Source: RYN-230 sp963717125 (lineage in GTDB: Bacteria; Actinomycetota; Actinomycetes; Streptosporangiales; Streptosporangiaceae). From it: 64,000 nucleotides of DNA. A model generated the notes under the pieces. It was given only the letters and a program-made list of their open reading frames with translations. It did not search any database and had not been told where the DNA came from. This document shows, one piece after another, positions 10,207 to 18,174 of the stretch. The translations under genes and the position numbers were made by a program. Position 1 is the stretch's first letter. The number at the start of each line of letters is the position of its first letter. The DNA lies in assembly GCA_963717125.1 (NCBI GenBank), contig CAVQVG010000014.1:127158-191157 (forward strand). Reading direction: 5' to 3'.

Positions 10207-10522
10207 CGGAGCCTCCGTCCTGGCGAGCCGGCCGCCGCACCATGACCAGGTCAGGTCAGGTCCGCGCAGCTCGGCTCATACCACCTCAGGGGTACGTCGG
10301 CGCAGCTTACCGGGCATGGCCGGGGCGCCGCCGCAGACCGCCTCGGACCGGCGCGTCCCGGCTCCGGGCGGCTCGTGTACCCGATGGTAATGTTCGCTGC
10401 TTAAGCGGCCACGCGCGCAGCGCCTCCCGGCCTGGACAGCCAGCGGCGGACGAACCGGGCAGGCAGCACCAAACGATGCAAGGGCCAGACAACGCGGTGC
10501 CGGACGAGAGGTGCGAACCTGC
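10207..10522. other. Divergent intergenic region without a gene
   Basis: About 315 bases between gmd and the glycosyltransferase. Short direct repeats (CAGGT CAGGT around 10250) and several GC-rich inverted stretches are present. No convincing promoter pair, riboswitch or small gene was recognised; it presumably holds both divergent promoters. Confidence 0.5.
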
Positions 10523-11776
10523 GTGACGACCACGGATCACCCGCTGCGCATCGCACTGCTTTCCTACCGCAGCAAACCACATTGCGGTGGCCAGGGCATC
10601 TACCTGCGCCACCTGTCCCGCGAACTGGCCGCGCTCGGGCACCACGTCGAGGTGTTCTCCGGCCAGCCCTACCCGGAGCTGGAACCGGGGCCGGAGCTCC
10701 GCCCGGTGCCCAGCCTCGACCTGTACCGGGACGAGGACCCGTTCCGCACCCCCCGGCTGGCCGAGTACCGCGACTGGATCGACGCGCTGGAATTCGCCGT
10801 GATGAAGACCGGCGCGTTCCCCGAGCCGCTCACGTTCAGCCTGCGGGCGCTGCGCCTGCTGCGCACCCGGCGGGCCGACTTCGACCTGGTGCACGACAAC
10901 CAGGTGCTCGCCTACGGCCTGCTCGGCCTGCCCCGGATCGGCCTGCCCCTGGTGACCAGCATCCACCACCCGATCAGCGTGGACCGGCGGATCGAGCTGG
11001 CCGCGGCGCACGGCAAGGAATGGCTGGGCAAGTGGCGCTGGTACTCGTTCGTCCGGATGCAGGGCCGGGTGGCCCGCCGGGTGGGGCCGATCCTGACCGC
11101 CTCCCGGGCATCCCAAGCCGACATATGCCGGGATTTCCGTGTCGACCCGGCCCAGGTGCACGTGATCCCGCTCGGCGTGGACACCCGGCTGTTCCACCCC
11201 AGGACCGCGCCCCGGGTGCCGGGCCGGATCGTGGCCGTGGCCAGCGCGGACTCACCGCTCAAGGGGGTGGGCACGCTGCTGGCGGCGGTGGCCAAGCTCA
11301 CCGTGGAGCGGGACGCGCAGCTGACCGTGGTGGGCAAGCCGTCCGCTGGCGGCCCGACCGAGCGGCTGGCCGGCGAGCTGGCCCTCGGCGACCGGGTCCG
11401 GTTCGTGCACGGGATCAGCGACACCGAGCTGGCCGAGCTGTGCGCCAGCGCCGAGATCGCCGTCGTCCCCTCGCTGTACGAGGGCTTCTCGCTGCCCGCC
11501 GTCGAGCACATGGCCTCCGGGACGCCGCTGGTGGCCAGCCGGACCGGGGCCCTGCCCGAGGTCACCGGGGACGCGGCCCGGCTGGTCGAGCCGGGCAACC
11601 CGGAAGAGCTCGCGGCCGCCTTGCGTGACCTGCTCGACTCGCCCGCCGAACGGGACCGGCTGGGCGCGGCCGCCTGGCAGCGGGTGCAAGAGCGGTTCGC
11701 CTGGAGCGCGGTGGCCCGCGCCACCGTGCAGCGCTACCGCGCCGCCATCGAGGCGAACGGCGCCCGGGCATGCTGA
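10523..11776 (+). CDS. Family 4 glycosyltransferase (GT-B fold)
   Basis: Retaining glycosyltransferase of the GT4 type, about 417 residues. The N-terminal half shows RIALLSYRSKPHCGGQGIYL (acceptor-side glycine loop) and a VTSIHHPISVD stretch; the C-terminal half has the nucleotide-sugar motif VVPSLYEGFSLPAVEHMASG, where EGFSLPAVE is the EX7E element, followed by TPLVASRTGALPEV. A GTG at 10523 is chosen, about 13 bases after GAGAGG; a GTG at 10511 is an alternative. Its end overlaps the methyltransferase at 11770, so the two are coupled. Donor and acceptor are unknown; the divergent gmd suggests a GDP-hexose is available. Confidence 0.9.
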   Translation: MTTTDHPLRIALLSYRSKPHCGGQGIYLRHLSRELAALGHHVEVFSGQPYPELEPGPELRPVPSLDLYRDEDPFRTPRLAEYRDWIDALEFAVMKTGAFPEPLTFSLRALRLLRTRRADFDLVHDNQVLAYGLLGLPRIGLPLVTSIHHPISVDRRIELAAAHGKEWLGKWRWYSFVRMQGRVARRVGPILTASRASQADICRDFRVDPAQVHVIPLGVDTRLFHPRTAPRVPGRIVAVASADSPLKGVGTLLAAVAKLTVERDAQLTVVGKPSAGGPTERLAGELALGDRVRFVHGISDTELAELCASAEIAVVPSLYEGFSLPAVEHMASGTPLVASRTGALPEVTGDAARLVEPGNPEELAAALRDLLDSPAERDRLGAAAWQRVQERFAWSAVARATVQRYRAAIEANGARAC

Positions 11777-12537
11777 CCGTCGACTTCCGCCGGCTGCCGG
11801 TCGGCCCGGGCGACCGCGTGCTCGACCTCGGCTGCGGCGCCGGGCGGCACGCGTTCGAGGCGCTGCGCCGCGGCGCCACCGTGGTGGCGCTGGACGCGGA
11901 CGCGGCCGAGCTGCGCGGGGTGGCCGAGATGGCCGCGGCCATGCGGGAGGCGGGCGAGACGCCGGCCGCCGCGGACACCAGCACGGTGTGCGGGGACGCG
12001 ACCGCGATGCCGTTCCCGGACGAAACGTTCGACCGCGTCATCGCGGCCGAGGTGCTCGAGCACATCCCGGCGGACCAGCGCGCGCTGGCCGAGATCGCCC
12101 GGGTGCTGCGGCCCGGCGGCCAGCTGGCCGTCACCGTGCCGGCCTGGCTGCCGGAGCGGATCTGCTGGGGCCTGTCCGCCGACTACCACAACACCCCCGG
12201 CGGCCACGTCCGCATCTTCACCCGGGCTGAGCTGGCGGCCAAGCTCACCGCGGCCGGGCTGCGGGTCGGCGCGCATCATCACGCGCACGGCCTGCACTCG
12301 CCGTATTGGTGGCTGAAATGCGCGGTCGGCGTGCACGATGACCACCATCCGCTGGCCCGCGCCTATCACCGGCTGCTGGTCTGGGACATCATGAAGCGGC
12401 CCCGGGTGACCCGGCTGGCCGAGCAGGCGATGAACCCGCTGATCGGCAAGAGCCTGGTCATCTACGCGGAGAAACCGGCCGAACGCCGCGCCGGCCGCCC
12501 CGTCCCGGCCACCGAGCGGGCGCATGCCGCCGTCTGA
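11770..12537 (+). CDS. Class I SAM-dependent methyltransferase (Methyltransf_11 type)
   Basis: Soluble methyltransferase of 255 residues. Motif I is VLDLGCGAGRHAFEAL (about residues 18-33), the acidic strand-2 residue follows in VVALDADA, motif II is FDRVIAAEVLEHIP and motif III is RVLRPGGQLAVTVPAW. The ATG at 11770 lies inside the end of the glycosyltransferase gene (ATGCTGA). The C-terminal half is rich in His and Trp (HHHAHGLHSPYWWLK), which may shape the substrate pocket. Context suggests it acts on a glycosylated lipid or small molecule made by this locus; the substrate cannot be identified. Confidence 0.88.
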   Translation: MLTVDFRRLPVGPGDRVLDLGCGAGRHAFEALRRGATVVALDADAAELRGVAEMAAAMREAGETPAAADTSTVCGDATAMPFPDETFDRVIAAEVLEHIPADQRALAEIARVLRPGGQLAVTVPAWLPERICWGLSADYHNTPGGHVRIFTRAELAAKLTAAGLRVGAHHHAHGLHSPYWWLKCAVGVHDDHHPLARAYHRLLVWDIMKRPRVTRLAEQAMNPLIGKSLVIYAEKPAERRAGRPVPATERAHAAV

Positions 12538-13720
12538 GGCGCTGGCCAGCTCGGTGGGCCGCGAGCCGTCCGCTGCCGCGGGACCGGCGGTGGCGCACAG
12601 CCCGGTGGCCGGCCAGCCCGTGGCCGGCCAGCCCGTGGTCGGCCGGCCGGTACCCGAGCTGCCCGGCATCCTCACCGCCGCCGAGGTGCTGGCCACCGGC
12701 GAGCACATCGCCGACCGGCAGGCGCCGTCCGGCGCGCTCAGCTGGCCGGACGGCCACACCGACGCGTGGAATCACGTGGAGTGCGCAATGGCGCTGTCCG
12801 CCTGTGGGCTGACCAGCGCCGCCCGGCTGGCCTACGACTGGCTGCGCCGCACCCAGCGCGCGGACGGCTCGTGGCCGAAACGGGTCGTCGGCGACACGGT
12901 GGCCGACGCCGGCGGGGAGACCAACCAGACCGCCTACGTCGCCGTCGGTACCTGGCACGAGTTCCAGCTCACCGGGGACGAGACGTTCCTGGCCGACATG
13001 TGGCCCACGGTGCGGCGGGCGATCGGCTTCGTGCTGTCCCTCCAGGTGCCGCGGGGCGAGATCCTCTGGCAGCGCGCGGCCGACGGGACGGCGGCCAGTT
13101 ACGCGCTGCTCACCGGGTGCGCCAGCACCTACCAGAGCCTGCGCTGCGCGGCCGGGCTGGCCGAGTACCTGGGTGAGCCGCAGCCCGCCTGGGAGCTCGC
13201 CGCCTGCCGCCTGGGCCATGTCGTGGCCGACCACCCGGAGGCGTTCGCCGACAAGAGCCGGTTCGCGATGGACTGGTACTACCCGGTGCTGGCCGGGCCG
13301 GTACGCGGCCCGGCCGGGCTGGACCGGCTGGACGCGCAGTGGGCCGAGTTCGTGGTGCCGGGGCTCGGCGTGCGCTGCGTCCGCGACCAGCCGTGGATCA
13401 CCGGGGCGGAAGCGTGCGAACTGGTGATGGCGCTGGATGCGGCGGGTGACTATAGCCGGGCCCGCCAGGTGTACGCCGATATCCAGCACCTGCGGGACGG
13501 CGACGGCGGCTACTGGACCGGCTGGCAGTTCACCAACCAGGCGCATTTCCCGGCCGAACGGAGCAGCTGGACGGCGGCCGCGATGATCCTGGCCGCCGAC
13601 GCGCTGTCCGGCACCACCCGCGCCGCGGCCATGTTCCGGGACGTGCCGCCCCCGCCGCCGGCCGAGCCGGGCTCGCCCATGCATTGCTTCTCGGCCCGCT
13701 GCCGCCGGGGCCGTGGTTAG
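12524..13720 (+). CDS. Alpha/alpha-toroid (prenyltransferase/terpene-cyclase-like fold) protein of unknown function
   Basis: 398-residue protein starting 14 bases inside the upstream methyltransferase. After a low-complexity N-terminus with VAGQPVAGQPVVGRPV repeats, the body has repeated helical-hairpin segments with QRADGSWPKRV, DAGGETNQTAY, GDGGYWTGWQFTNQ and SSWTAAAMILAADAL, the QW-like pattern of (alpha/alpha)6 barrels in prenyltransferase, squalene-cyclase or glycosidase relatives. The acidic DXDD of cyclases is not evident. Similar genes are often labelled prenyltransferase in actinobacteria, but no activity follows from that. Placement between methyltransferases and a glycosyltransferase suggests a role in a sugar- or lipid-modifying pathway. 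Confidence 0.75.
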   Translation: MPPSEALASSVGREPSAAAGPAVAHSPVAGQPVAGQPVVGRPVPELPGILTAAEVLATGEHIADRQAPSGALSWPDGHTDAWNHVECAMALSACGLTSAARLAYDWLRRTQRADGSWPKRVVGDTVADAGGETNQTAYVAVGTWHEFQLTGDETFLADMWPTVRRAIGFVLSLQVPRGEILWQRAADGTAASYALLTGCASTYQSLRCAAGLAEYLGEPQPAWELAACRLGHVVADHPEAFADKSRFAMDWYYPVLAGPVRGPAGLDRLDAQWAEFVVPGLGVRCVRDQPWITGAEACELVMALDAAGDYSRARQVYADIQHLRDGDGGYWTGWQFTNQAHFPAERSSWTAAAMILAADALSGTTRAAAMFRDVPPPPPAEPGSPMHCFSARCRRGRG

Positions 13721-14367
13721 CCGGTGCGCTCCAGCACGCGCAGCGAGCCGTGCACCGACACCTCGGTGAACTCGGCTGACTCCAGCGCGCGCCGGTAGAT
13801 CCGGTACGGGGCCTGGCCGCCGTCGGCCGGATCGGGGAACACGTCGTGGATGGCCAGCGCCCCGCCGGGGGCGACCCACGGCGCCCAGTTCGCGTAGTCG
13901 GCCTGGGCCGCCTCGTCGGTGTGCCCGCCGTCGATGAACAGCAGGCCCAGCGGGGCCCGCCACAGCCCGGCCACCTGCGCCGACCGGCCCACCACGGCGA
14001 TGACCTGCTCCTCCAGGCCGGCCGCGGCCAGCGTGGCGCGGCAGGTGGGCAGCGTGTCCAGCCGCCCGGTCCGCTCGTTGACCAGGGCCGGGTCGTGGTA
14101 CTCCCAGCCCGGCTGGTTCTCCTCGGAGCCGTGGTGATGATCCACCGTGATCACCAGCTGGCCGGCCTGCCGCGCCGCGGCGGCCAGGTAGATGGTGGAC
14201 TTTCCGCAGTAGGTGCCGACCTCCAGGATGGGGCCACGGCCCGCGTAGGCGGCCGCGGTCGCGTACAGGGCCAGCCCTTCGGCCGGCGGCATGAACCCCT
14301 TGGCCGCCTCGGCCGCGTCCCGCAGCTCCGCTGGCATCCCCATCCGGGCCTCCGAATTCGGCACCAA
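13717..14367 (-). CDS. Class I SAM-dependent methyltransferase (Methyltransf_24 type)
   Basis: 216-residue methyltransferase convergent with, and overlapping by four bases, the toroid gene. Motif I is ILEVGTYCGKSTIYLA, the second strand ends in VITVDHHHGSEENQ, and LGLLFIDGGHTDEAAQADY provides the metal-site-like DGGH typical of O-methyltransferases of this group; NWAPWVAPGGALAIHDVF follows. A GTG at 14367 is used; an ATG at 14343 would remove eight residues. The family often methylates catechol- or sugar-type hydroxyls with a divalent metal. It probably belongs functionally to the neighbouring locus even though it is on the other strand. Confidence 0.85.
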   Translation of the reverse strand: MVPNSEARMGMPAELRDAAEAAKGFMPPAEGLALYATAAAYAGRGPILEVGTYCGKSTIYLAAAARQAGQLVITVDHHHGSEENQPGWEYHDPALVNERTGRLDTLPTCRATLAAAGLEEQVIAVVGRSAQVAGLWRAPLGLLFIDGGHTDEAAQADYANWAPWVAPGGALAIHDVFPDPADGGQAPYRIYRRALESAEFTEVSVHGSLRVLERTG

Positions 14368-14496
14368 AACACCGCACTAGCTCAACGCCCCCTGGTCGGG
14401 CTCACTTACCCGGGCGCGCGGTGGGCGCGGGGGCTGCCATCGGGCGAGCCGGGACGTACTGTAGCGCTGGATGTTGCGGCGAAGGAGGGCAGGGCG

Positions 14497-14688
14497 ATGC
14501 GGGTGGTGGTCGATCGCGACCTGTGCGAGGCCAACGGTGTGTGCGCCGGGCTGGCGCCCGACGTGTTTGACCTTGACGACGAGGACTACCTGCACATCGC
14601 GGCCGGGGAGGTGCCCGCGGCGTCCGCCGACGCGGTCCGCCGCGCGGTGGCGTCCTGCCCGCGGCTGGCGCTCAGCCTGGCCGACTGA
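14497..14688 (+). CDS. 3Fe-4S type ferredoxin
   Basis: Small electron carrier of 63 residues. The ATG at 14497 follows GAAGGAGGG. The cluster ligands are visible as CEANGVC near the N-terminus and SCP near residue 53, with the acidic loop FDLDDEDYL between, the pattern of single 3Fe-4S ferredoxins that reduce cytochromes P450 in actinomycetes. No P450 gene is in the window, so its partner is elsewhere or it serves another oxidoreductase. Convergent with the MntP-like gene (six-base gap). Confidence 0.9.
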   Translation: MRVVVDRDLCEANGVCAGLAPDVFDLDDEDYLHIAAGEVPAASADAVRRAVASCPRLALSLAD

Positions 14689-14694
14689 GCCGGG

Positions 14695-15264
14695 TCAGAG
14701 CACGCCGGCCGCCAGCGCCACGCCGACCGCGACCAGGATGGCCCCGCCGATCTGCTCGCCGCGCCGGCCGGCCGTAGCGCCGAGGCGCCCGCCGAGCTCC
14801 AGGCCGGCCAGCGACATGAGCACGCTGACCCCGCCGATGACGAGGGCCGCCTCGGCCACGCTGACGTGCAGCGTGCCCAGGGCGAACCCGGCCGCCAGGT
14901 TGTCCAGGCTGAGCGCGAACGCGGTGACGATGAGCTTGCCCAGGCCCATCGCGTGCGCCGGGTGCACCCCGGTTCCGCCCGCGGCCGGCCAGCCGGGCTG
15001 ACGCAGCGCCCGCAGCACCGTGACCCCGCCCAGGACGATCAGTAAACCGGCGCCGATCCAGCGGGCCACCTGGCCGATGCCGGTGGCCAGCCCGGCCCCG
15101 ATGACCAGGCCGACGATGGGCATGCCGGCCTCGAACGCGCCGAACACGAGCGCCACCCGCAGCCGGGTCCGCGCGGTGACGCCGCCGAAGCCGATGCCGA
15201 TGGCCGCGGCCAGGTTGGACAGGCCAACCGAGGCCGCGACGAGCAGGAGGGGGAGCACGCGCAC
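14695..15264 (-). CDS. MntP-family (DUF204) manganese efflux-type membrane protein
   Basis: 189-residue, almost entirely hydrophobic protein with about six helices arranged as two repeats. Each repeat has the family-type acidic or asparagine helix: SVGLSNLAAAIGIGFGG near the N-terminus and ALSLDNLAAGFALGTL at about residue 115. In MntP the corresponding Asp residues bind Mn2+; here the first repeat has Asn where many homologues have Asp. Last gene of a minus-strand cluster starting with the aminotransferase at 17959. Mn2+ export is the family expectation, not proven. Confidence 0.82.
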   Translation of the reverse strand: MRVLPLLLVAASVGLSNLAAAIGIGFGGVTARTRLRVALVFGAFEAGMPIVGLVIGAGLATGIGQVARWIGAGLLIVLGGVTVLRALRQPGWPAAGGTGVHPAHAMGLGKLIVTAFALSLDNLAAGFALGTLHVSVAEAALVIGGVSVLMSLAGLELGGRLGATAGRRGEQIGGAILVAVGVALAAGVL

Positions 15265-15284
15265 AGGCTAGAGCCGCCGCAGGC

Positions 15285-15638
15285 TCAGTGAGCCGGTTCC
15301 TGCAGCTCGACCCGGTTGCCGGCCGGGTCGTCGAGGAACGACTGCCGCCCGGTGCCGACGGGGACCGGATCGGTGACCGTGACCCCCTGCCCGCGCAGTT
15401 CCGCCACCACCGCGTCCAGGTCGGACACGGCCAGCGCGAAGTGCTGGCCGAGGGGCGGCGGGGCGTCCGCCTCGATCAGGTGAATCTGCTGGCCGCCAGC
15501 ATCCAGCCAAGCGCCGCCGAAGCTGAAGTCCGGCCGGTCGCCGCGCTCGGTCAGGCCGAGCACCCGGGTGTAGAAATCAAGCGCCGCCGGGACGTCACGG
15601 ACATTGAGCGAAACGTGGTGCAGCCCGTCAGGTCTCAT
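15285..15638 (-). CDS. VOC-family (glyoxalase/bleomycin-resistance fold) protein
   Basis: 117-residue single-domain VOC protein. It opens with GLHHVSLNVRDVPAALDFYT (first metal His and the beta-alpha-beta start), has QQIHLIEAD in the middle and ends with DDPAGNRVELQE, the usual last metal-ligand segment. The ATG at 15638 lies 17 bases downstream of the serpin stop and its own stop is 20 bases before the MntP-like start, so it is internal to a compact operon. VOC proteins include lyases, dioxygenases and binding proteins; nothing here selects one. Confidence 0.88.
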   Translation of the reverse strand: MRPDGLHHVSLNVRDVPAALDFYTRVLGLTERGDRPDFSFGGAWLDAGGQQIHLIEADAPPPLGQHFALAVSDLDAVVAELRGQGVTVTDPVPVGTGRQSFLDDPAGNRVELQEPAH

Positions 15639-15655
15639 ACCGTCCAGTCTCGCAG

Positions 15656-16792
15656 TCAGGGCAGCTCCCGGCCAGGGTCGGTGACCCGGCCGAGGAACAG
15701 CGGCAGCCCGCTGCCCAGCTCGGTGATGGCGAACAGGAAAGGCCGGTCCACCGTCATCTCGGCCACCGGATCCGGGGCCAGCGTGCGGGCCGCCGTCGTC
15801 ATCACCGTGGCCGTGGCCGCGGCCGCCTCGGTGCCTGGCTCGGCCACGTCGACGTAGGCCTGGTGCACGACCTCCCGGATGGACAGCGGCTCGGCCGCGG
15901 TGATCCCGGTGAAATCCGCCTGCGGGCTGAAGGCGAGCGGCATGCCGAGCCCGGTCAGCACCGGGCGCAGGCCGAACTGGCCGGACACCCGGAACCGCGG
16001 CAGCGCCAGGCTGACCTGGTGGGGAGCCAGCCCGGCCAGCAGGCCACCGAGGCCGGCCCCGGCCAGCTGCTCCTCGACCGGCGGCAGCGAACCGTCCGGC
16101 AGCACGATCACCATGCCGAGACGCTCGCCCAGATAGGGCAGCTCGACCGCCTGGCAACCGTTCCGGCGCAGGTACCGCAGCCGGCCCTGGAGCCGCATGA
16201 TGGGCACCCGCAGCACGCGGCCCGGCTCGGGGTGAAACGGGCCGTCGCTGGTCGCCCCGGCCGGGAACGGGTGCGCCCAGGCCGCCTTCAGGTACACGGC
16301 GCTGGCCAGCACCAGCCGGGTTCCCGCGTCGAGCACACCCGCCGGGATCAGCCCCGTGATCTTCCCCGCGGTCTGCTCCGCGATCAGGCCGTTGATCTGC
16401 TGCCGGGCCGCCCCGGCCGCGCGCCGGAAGTCGGCCTCGCACAGCTGCGCGCAGGCGGCCTGGGCCAAGGCCGCGGTGAAGTCCGGCCGCACCGGCAGGC
16501 CGGCTTGCAGCCACATGGTGTTCGGCGCGCGCAGCGTGAGCGGGCCGCGCGCCAGCGCGTCCAGGACCGCGGACGCCTGCACCAGCCCAGCCGCCGCGTC
16601 CTGCGGGTTGGCCAGGTGCAGCACCGTGGCCAGCTGGCTGGCCGTCGCCCCACGGGCGCCGGCCAGCGTCATCCGCAGCGCGGTGGCGATGTTGCCCGGC
16701 GAGAACACCAGGTTGCCGCCACCGCCCAGCGCGGCGTACAGGTCCGCGGCGAACGCGTCGTCCGGCGCCGCGCCCGGCGGCACGCTAGACAC
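15656..16792 (-). CDS. Serpin-family protease inhibitor
   Basis: 378-residue serpin without a signal peptide, so cytoplasmic as read. The N-terminal NLVFSPGNIATALRMTLAGARGAT and the C-terminal serpin signature VDRPFLFAITELGSGLPLFLG are both clear. The reactive-centre hinge at about residues 318-328 reads EPGTEAAAATA, the small-residue pattern of inhibitory serpins that insert the loop into sheet A. Counting from the hinge puts Ala (or the neighbouring Thr/Ala) at P1 near residue 334, suggesting an elastase- or subtilisin-like target; this is inferred. The start overlaps the end of the aminotransferase by eight bases. Serpins are sporadic in bacteria. Confidence 0.92.
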   Translation of the reverse strand: MSSVPPGAAPDDAFAADLYAALGGGGNLVFSPGNIATALRMTLAGARGATASQLATVLHLANPQDAAAGLVQASAVLDALARGPLTLRAPNTMWLQAGLPVRPDFTAALAQAACAQLCEADFRRAAGAARQQINGLIAEQTAGKITGLIPAGVLDAGTRLVLASAVYLKAAWAHPFPAGATSDGPFHPEPGRVLRVPIMRLQGRLRYLRRNGCQAVELPYLGERLGMVIVLPDGSLPPVEEQLAGAGLGGLLAGLAPHQVSLALPRFRVSGQFGLRPVLTGLGMPLAFSPQADFTGITAAEPLSIREVVHQAYVDVAEPGTEAAAATATVMTTAARTLAPDPVAEMTVDRPFLFAITELGSGLPLFLGRVTDPGRELP

Positions 16793-17959
16793 GGCGCCGG
16801 GACAGCCGGGTTACCGCTTCCCGCAACACCTCGTCTCGCTTGCAGAACGCGAACCGCACCTGGCTGCGGCCGGCCGCCACGTTGTCGTAGAACACGGAAC
16901 TGGGGATGGCCACCACGCCGGCCTGGTCCGGCAGCCGGCGGCAGAAGTCCATCCCGTCGGTCTCGCCGAGCGGCCGGATGTCGGTGGTCACGAAGTAGGT
17001 GCCGGCGGCTCATACACCTCGAACCCAACCTCGGCCAGCCCGGCGCAGAGCAGGTCCCGCTTGCCCCGCAGGTCGGTGCTGATCGCGGCGAAGTAGGCGT
17101 CGGGCAGCGCCAGGGCCTGGGCCACCGCGTACTGGAACGGCCCACCGGTGACGTAGGTGAGGAACTGCTTGACCGTGCGCACCGCGGTGACCAGTTCCGG
17201 GGTGCCGGTCACCCAGCCGATCTTCCAGCCGGTAAACGAGAACGTCTTGGCCGCGGAGCTGATCGTCACGGTACGCTCGCGCATCCCGGGCAGCGTGCCG
17301 ATCGGCACGTGCGTCCCGTCGAAGACCAGGTGCTCGTACACCTCGTCGGAGACCACCAGCAGGTCGTGCTCGCAAGCGAGCGCGGCGATCTCGGTGACCT
17401 CGGCCCGGCTGAACACGGCCCCGGTCGGGTTGTGCGGCGTGTTCAGCAGGATGAGCCGGGTGCGCGGCGTGATCGCGGCGCGGAGCGCGGCCAGGTCGGG
17501 CCGGAAGTCGGGCGGCCGCAGCGTCACCGGCACCCGGGTCGCGCCCGCCATGGCCACGCAGGCGGCGTAGGAGTCGTAGTAGGGCTCGAACGCGATCGCC
17601 TCGTCGCCTGGCTCCATCAGCGCGATCAGCGCGGCCGCGATGCCCTCGGTGGCGCCCGCGGTGACCAGCACCTCGGTGTCCGGGTCCAGGTCCAGCCCGT
17701 AGAACCGCTTCTGGTGCGCGGCCACCGCGTGCCGCAGCTCGGGGATGCCCGGGCCCGGCGGGTACTGGTTGCCCCGGCCTTCCATGATCGCGGCGGCGGC
17801 GGCCGCGGCGATCTCGGCCGGGCCATCGGTGTCCGGGAAGCCCTGACCCAGGTTGACCGACCCGGTGGTCAGCGCGAGCGCGGACATCTCGGCGAAGATC
17901 GTCGTGCCCAAGCCGGTCAGCCGCCGGTTCAGCAGGGGCCGATTCGAGGTTGTTGCCAC
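16785..17959 (-). CDS. Class I/II PLP-dependent aminotransferase (DapC / methionine-aminotransferase-like), frameshifted
   Basis: PLP aminotransferase reading about 391 residues if one base is restored. The first frame (start ATG 17959) contains NLGQGFPDTDGP, NTPHNPTGAVFSRAE, VSDEVYEHLVF and the PLP-lysine block SSAAKTFSFTGWKIGW, then stops soon after VGFEVYEPPAPTS. The remaining conserved C-terminus (VTTDIRPLGETDGMDFC, SQVRFAFCKRDEVL) is in another frame ending at 16785. The break is near 17001-17010, where GAGCCGCCGGC is expected to be GAGCCGGCCGGC, a one-base deletion. The family makes N-succinyl-LL-diaminopimelate or recycles methionine. First gene of the operon with the serpin; upstream lies a dispersed repeat. 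Confidence 0.88.
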
Positions 17960-17988
17960 GCACTCAGTATCTCTTTGCGCTCTGCTTC

Positions 17989-18153
17989 TTTGCGCCGCCG
18001 GGGGCGCTCTACCCGCCGCCTTCCCTCGTCGCTCAGTCGCTTCGCTCCCTCGCTCCTCAGTCCAGTCGGCGGCGCGCCCCCTTCGGCGCGGCTCCTTCCC
18101 CTCCTCGCTCGTTCCTCGCTCGTCGGTCCAGTCGGCGGCACCCCCTTTGGCGC
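17989..18153 (-). repeat. Dispersed 101-bp element (family R2) copy 1, with an extra partial unit
   Basis: On the minus strand the element at 17989-18089 begins GCGCCGAAGGGGGCGC and ends GCGCCCCCGGCGGCGC, which are imperfect inverted repeats of each other. Between them is a purine-rich tract of the GGAGCGAGGGAGCGAAGCG type. The same 101-base sequence with only a few differences occurs on the plus strand at 56813-56913. A related second unit (18089-18153) lies next to it, as a second unit also does at the other copy. The repeat sits between two divergent genes and ends about 20 bases before the nitrilase start. No coding content is likely. Confidence 0.88.
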
Positions 18154-18174
18154 AGGCTGGTTTACCCTGCGGGT

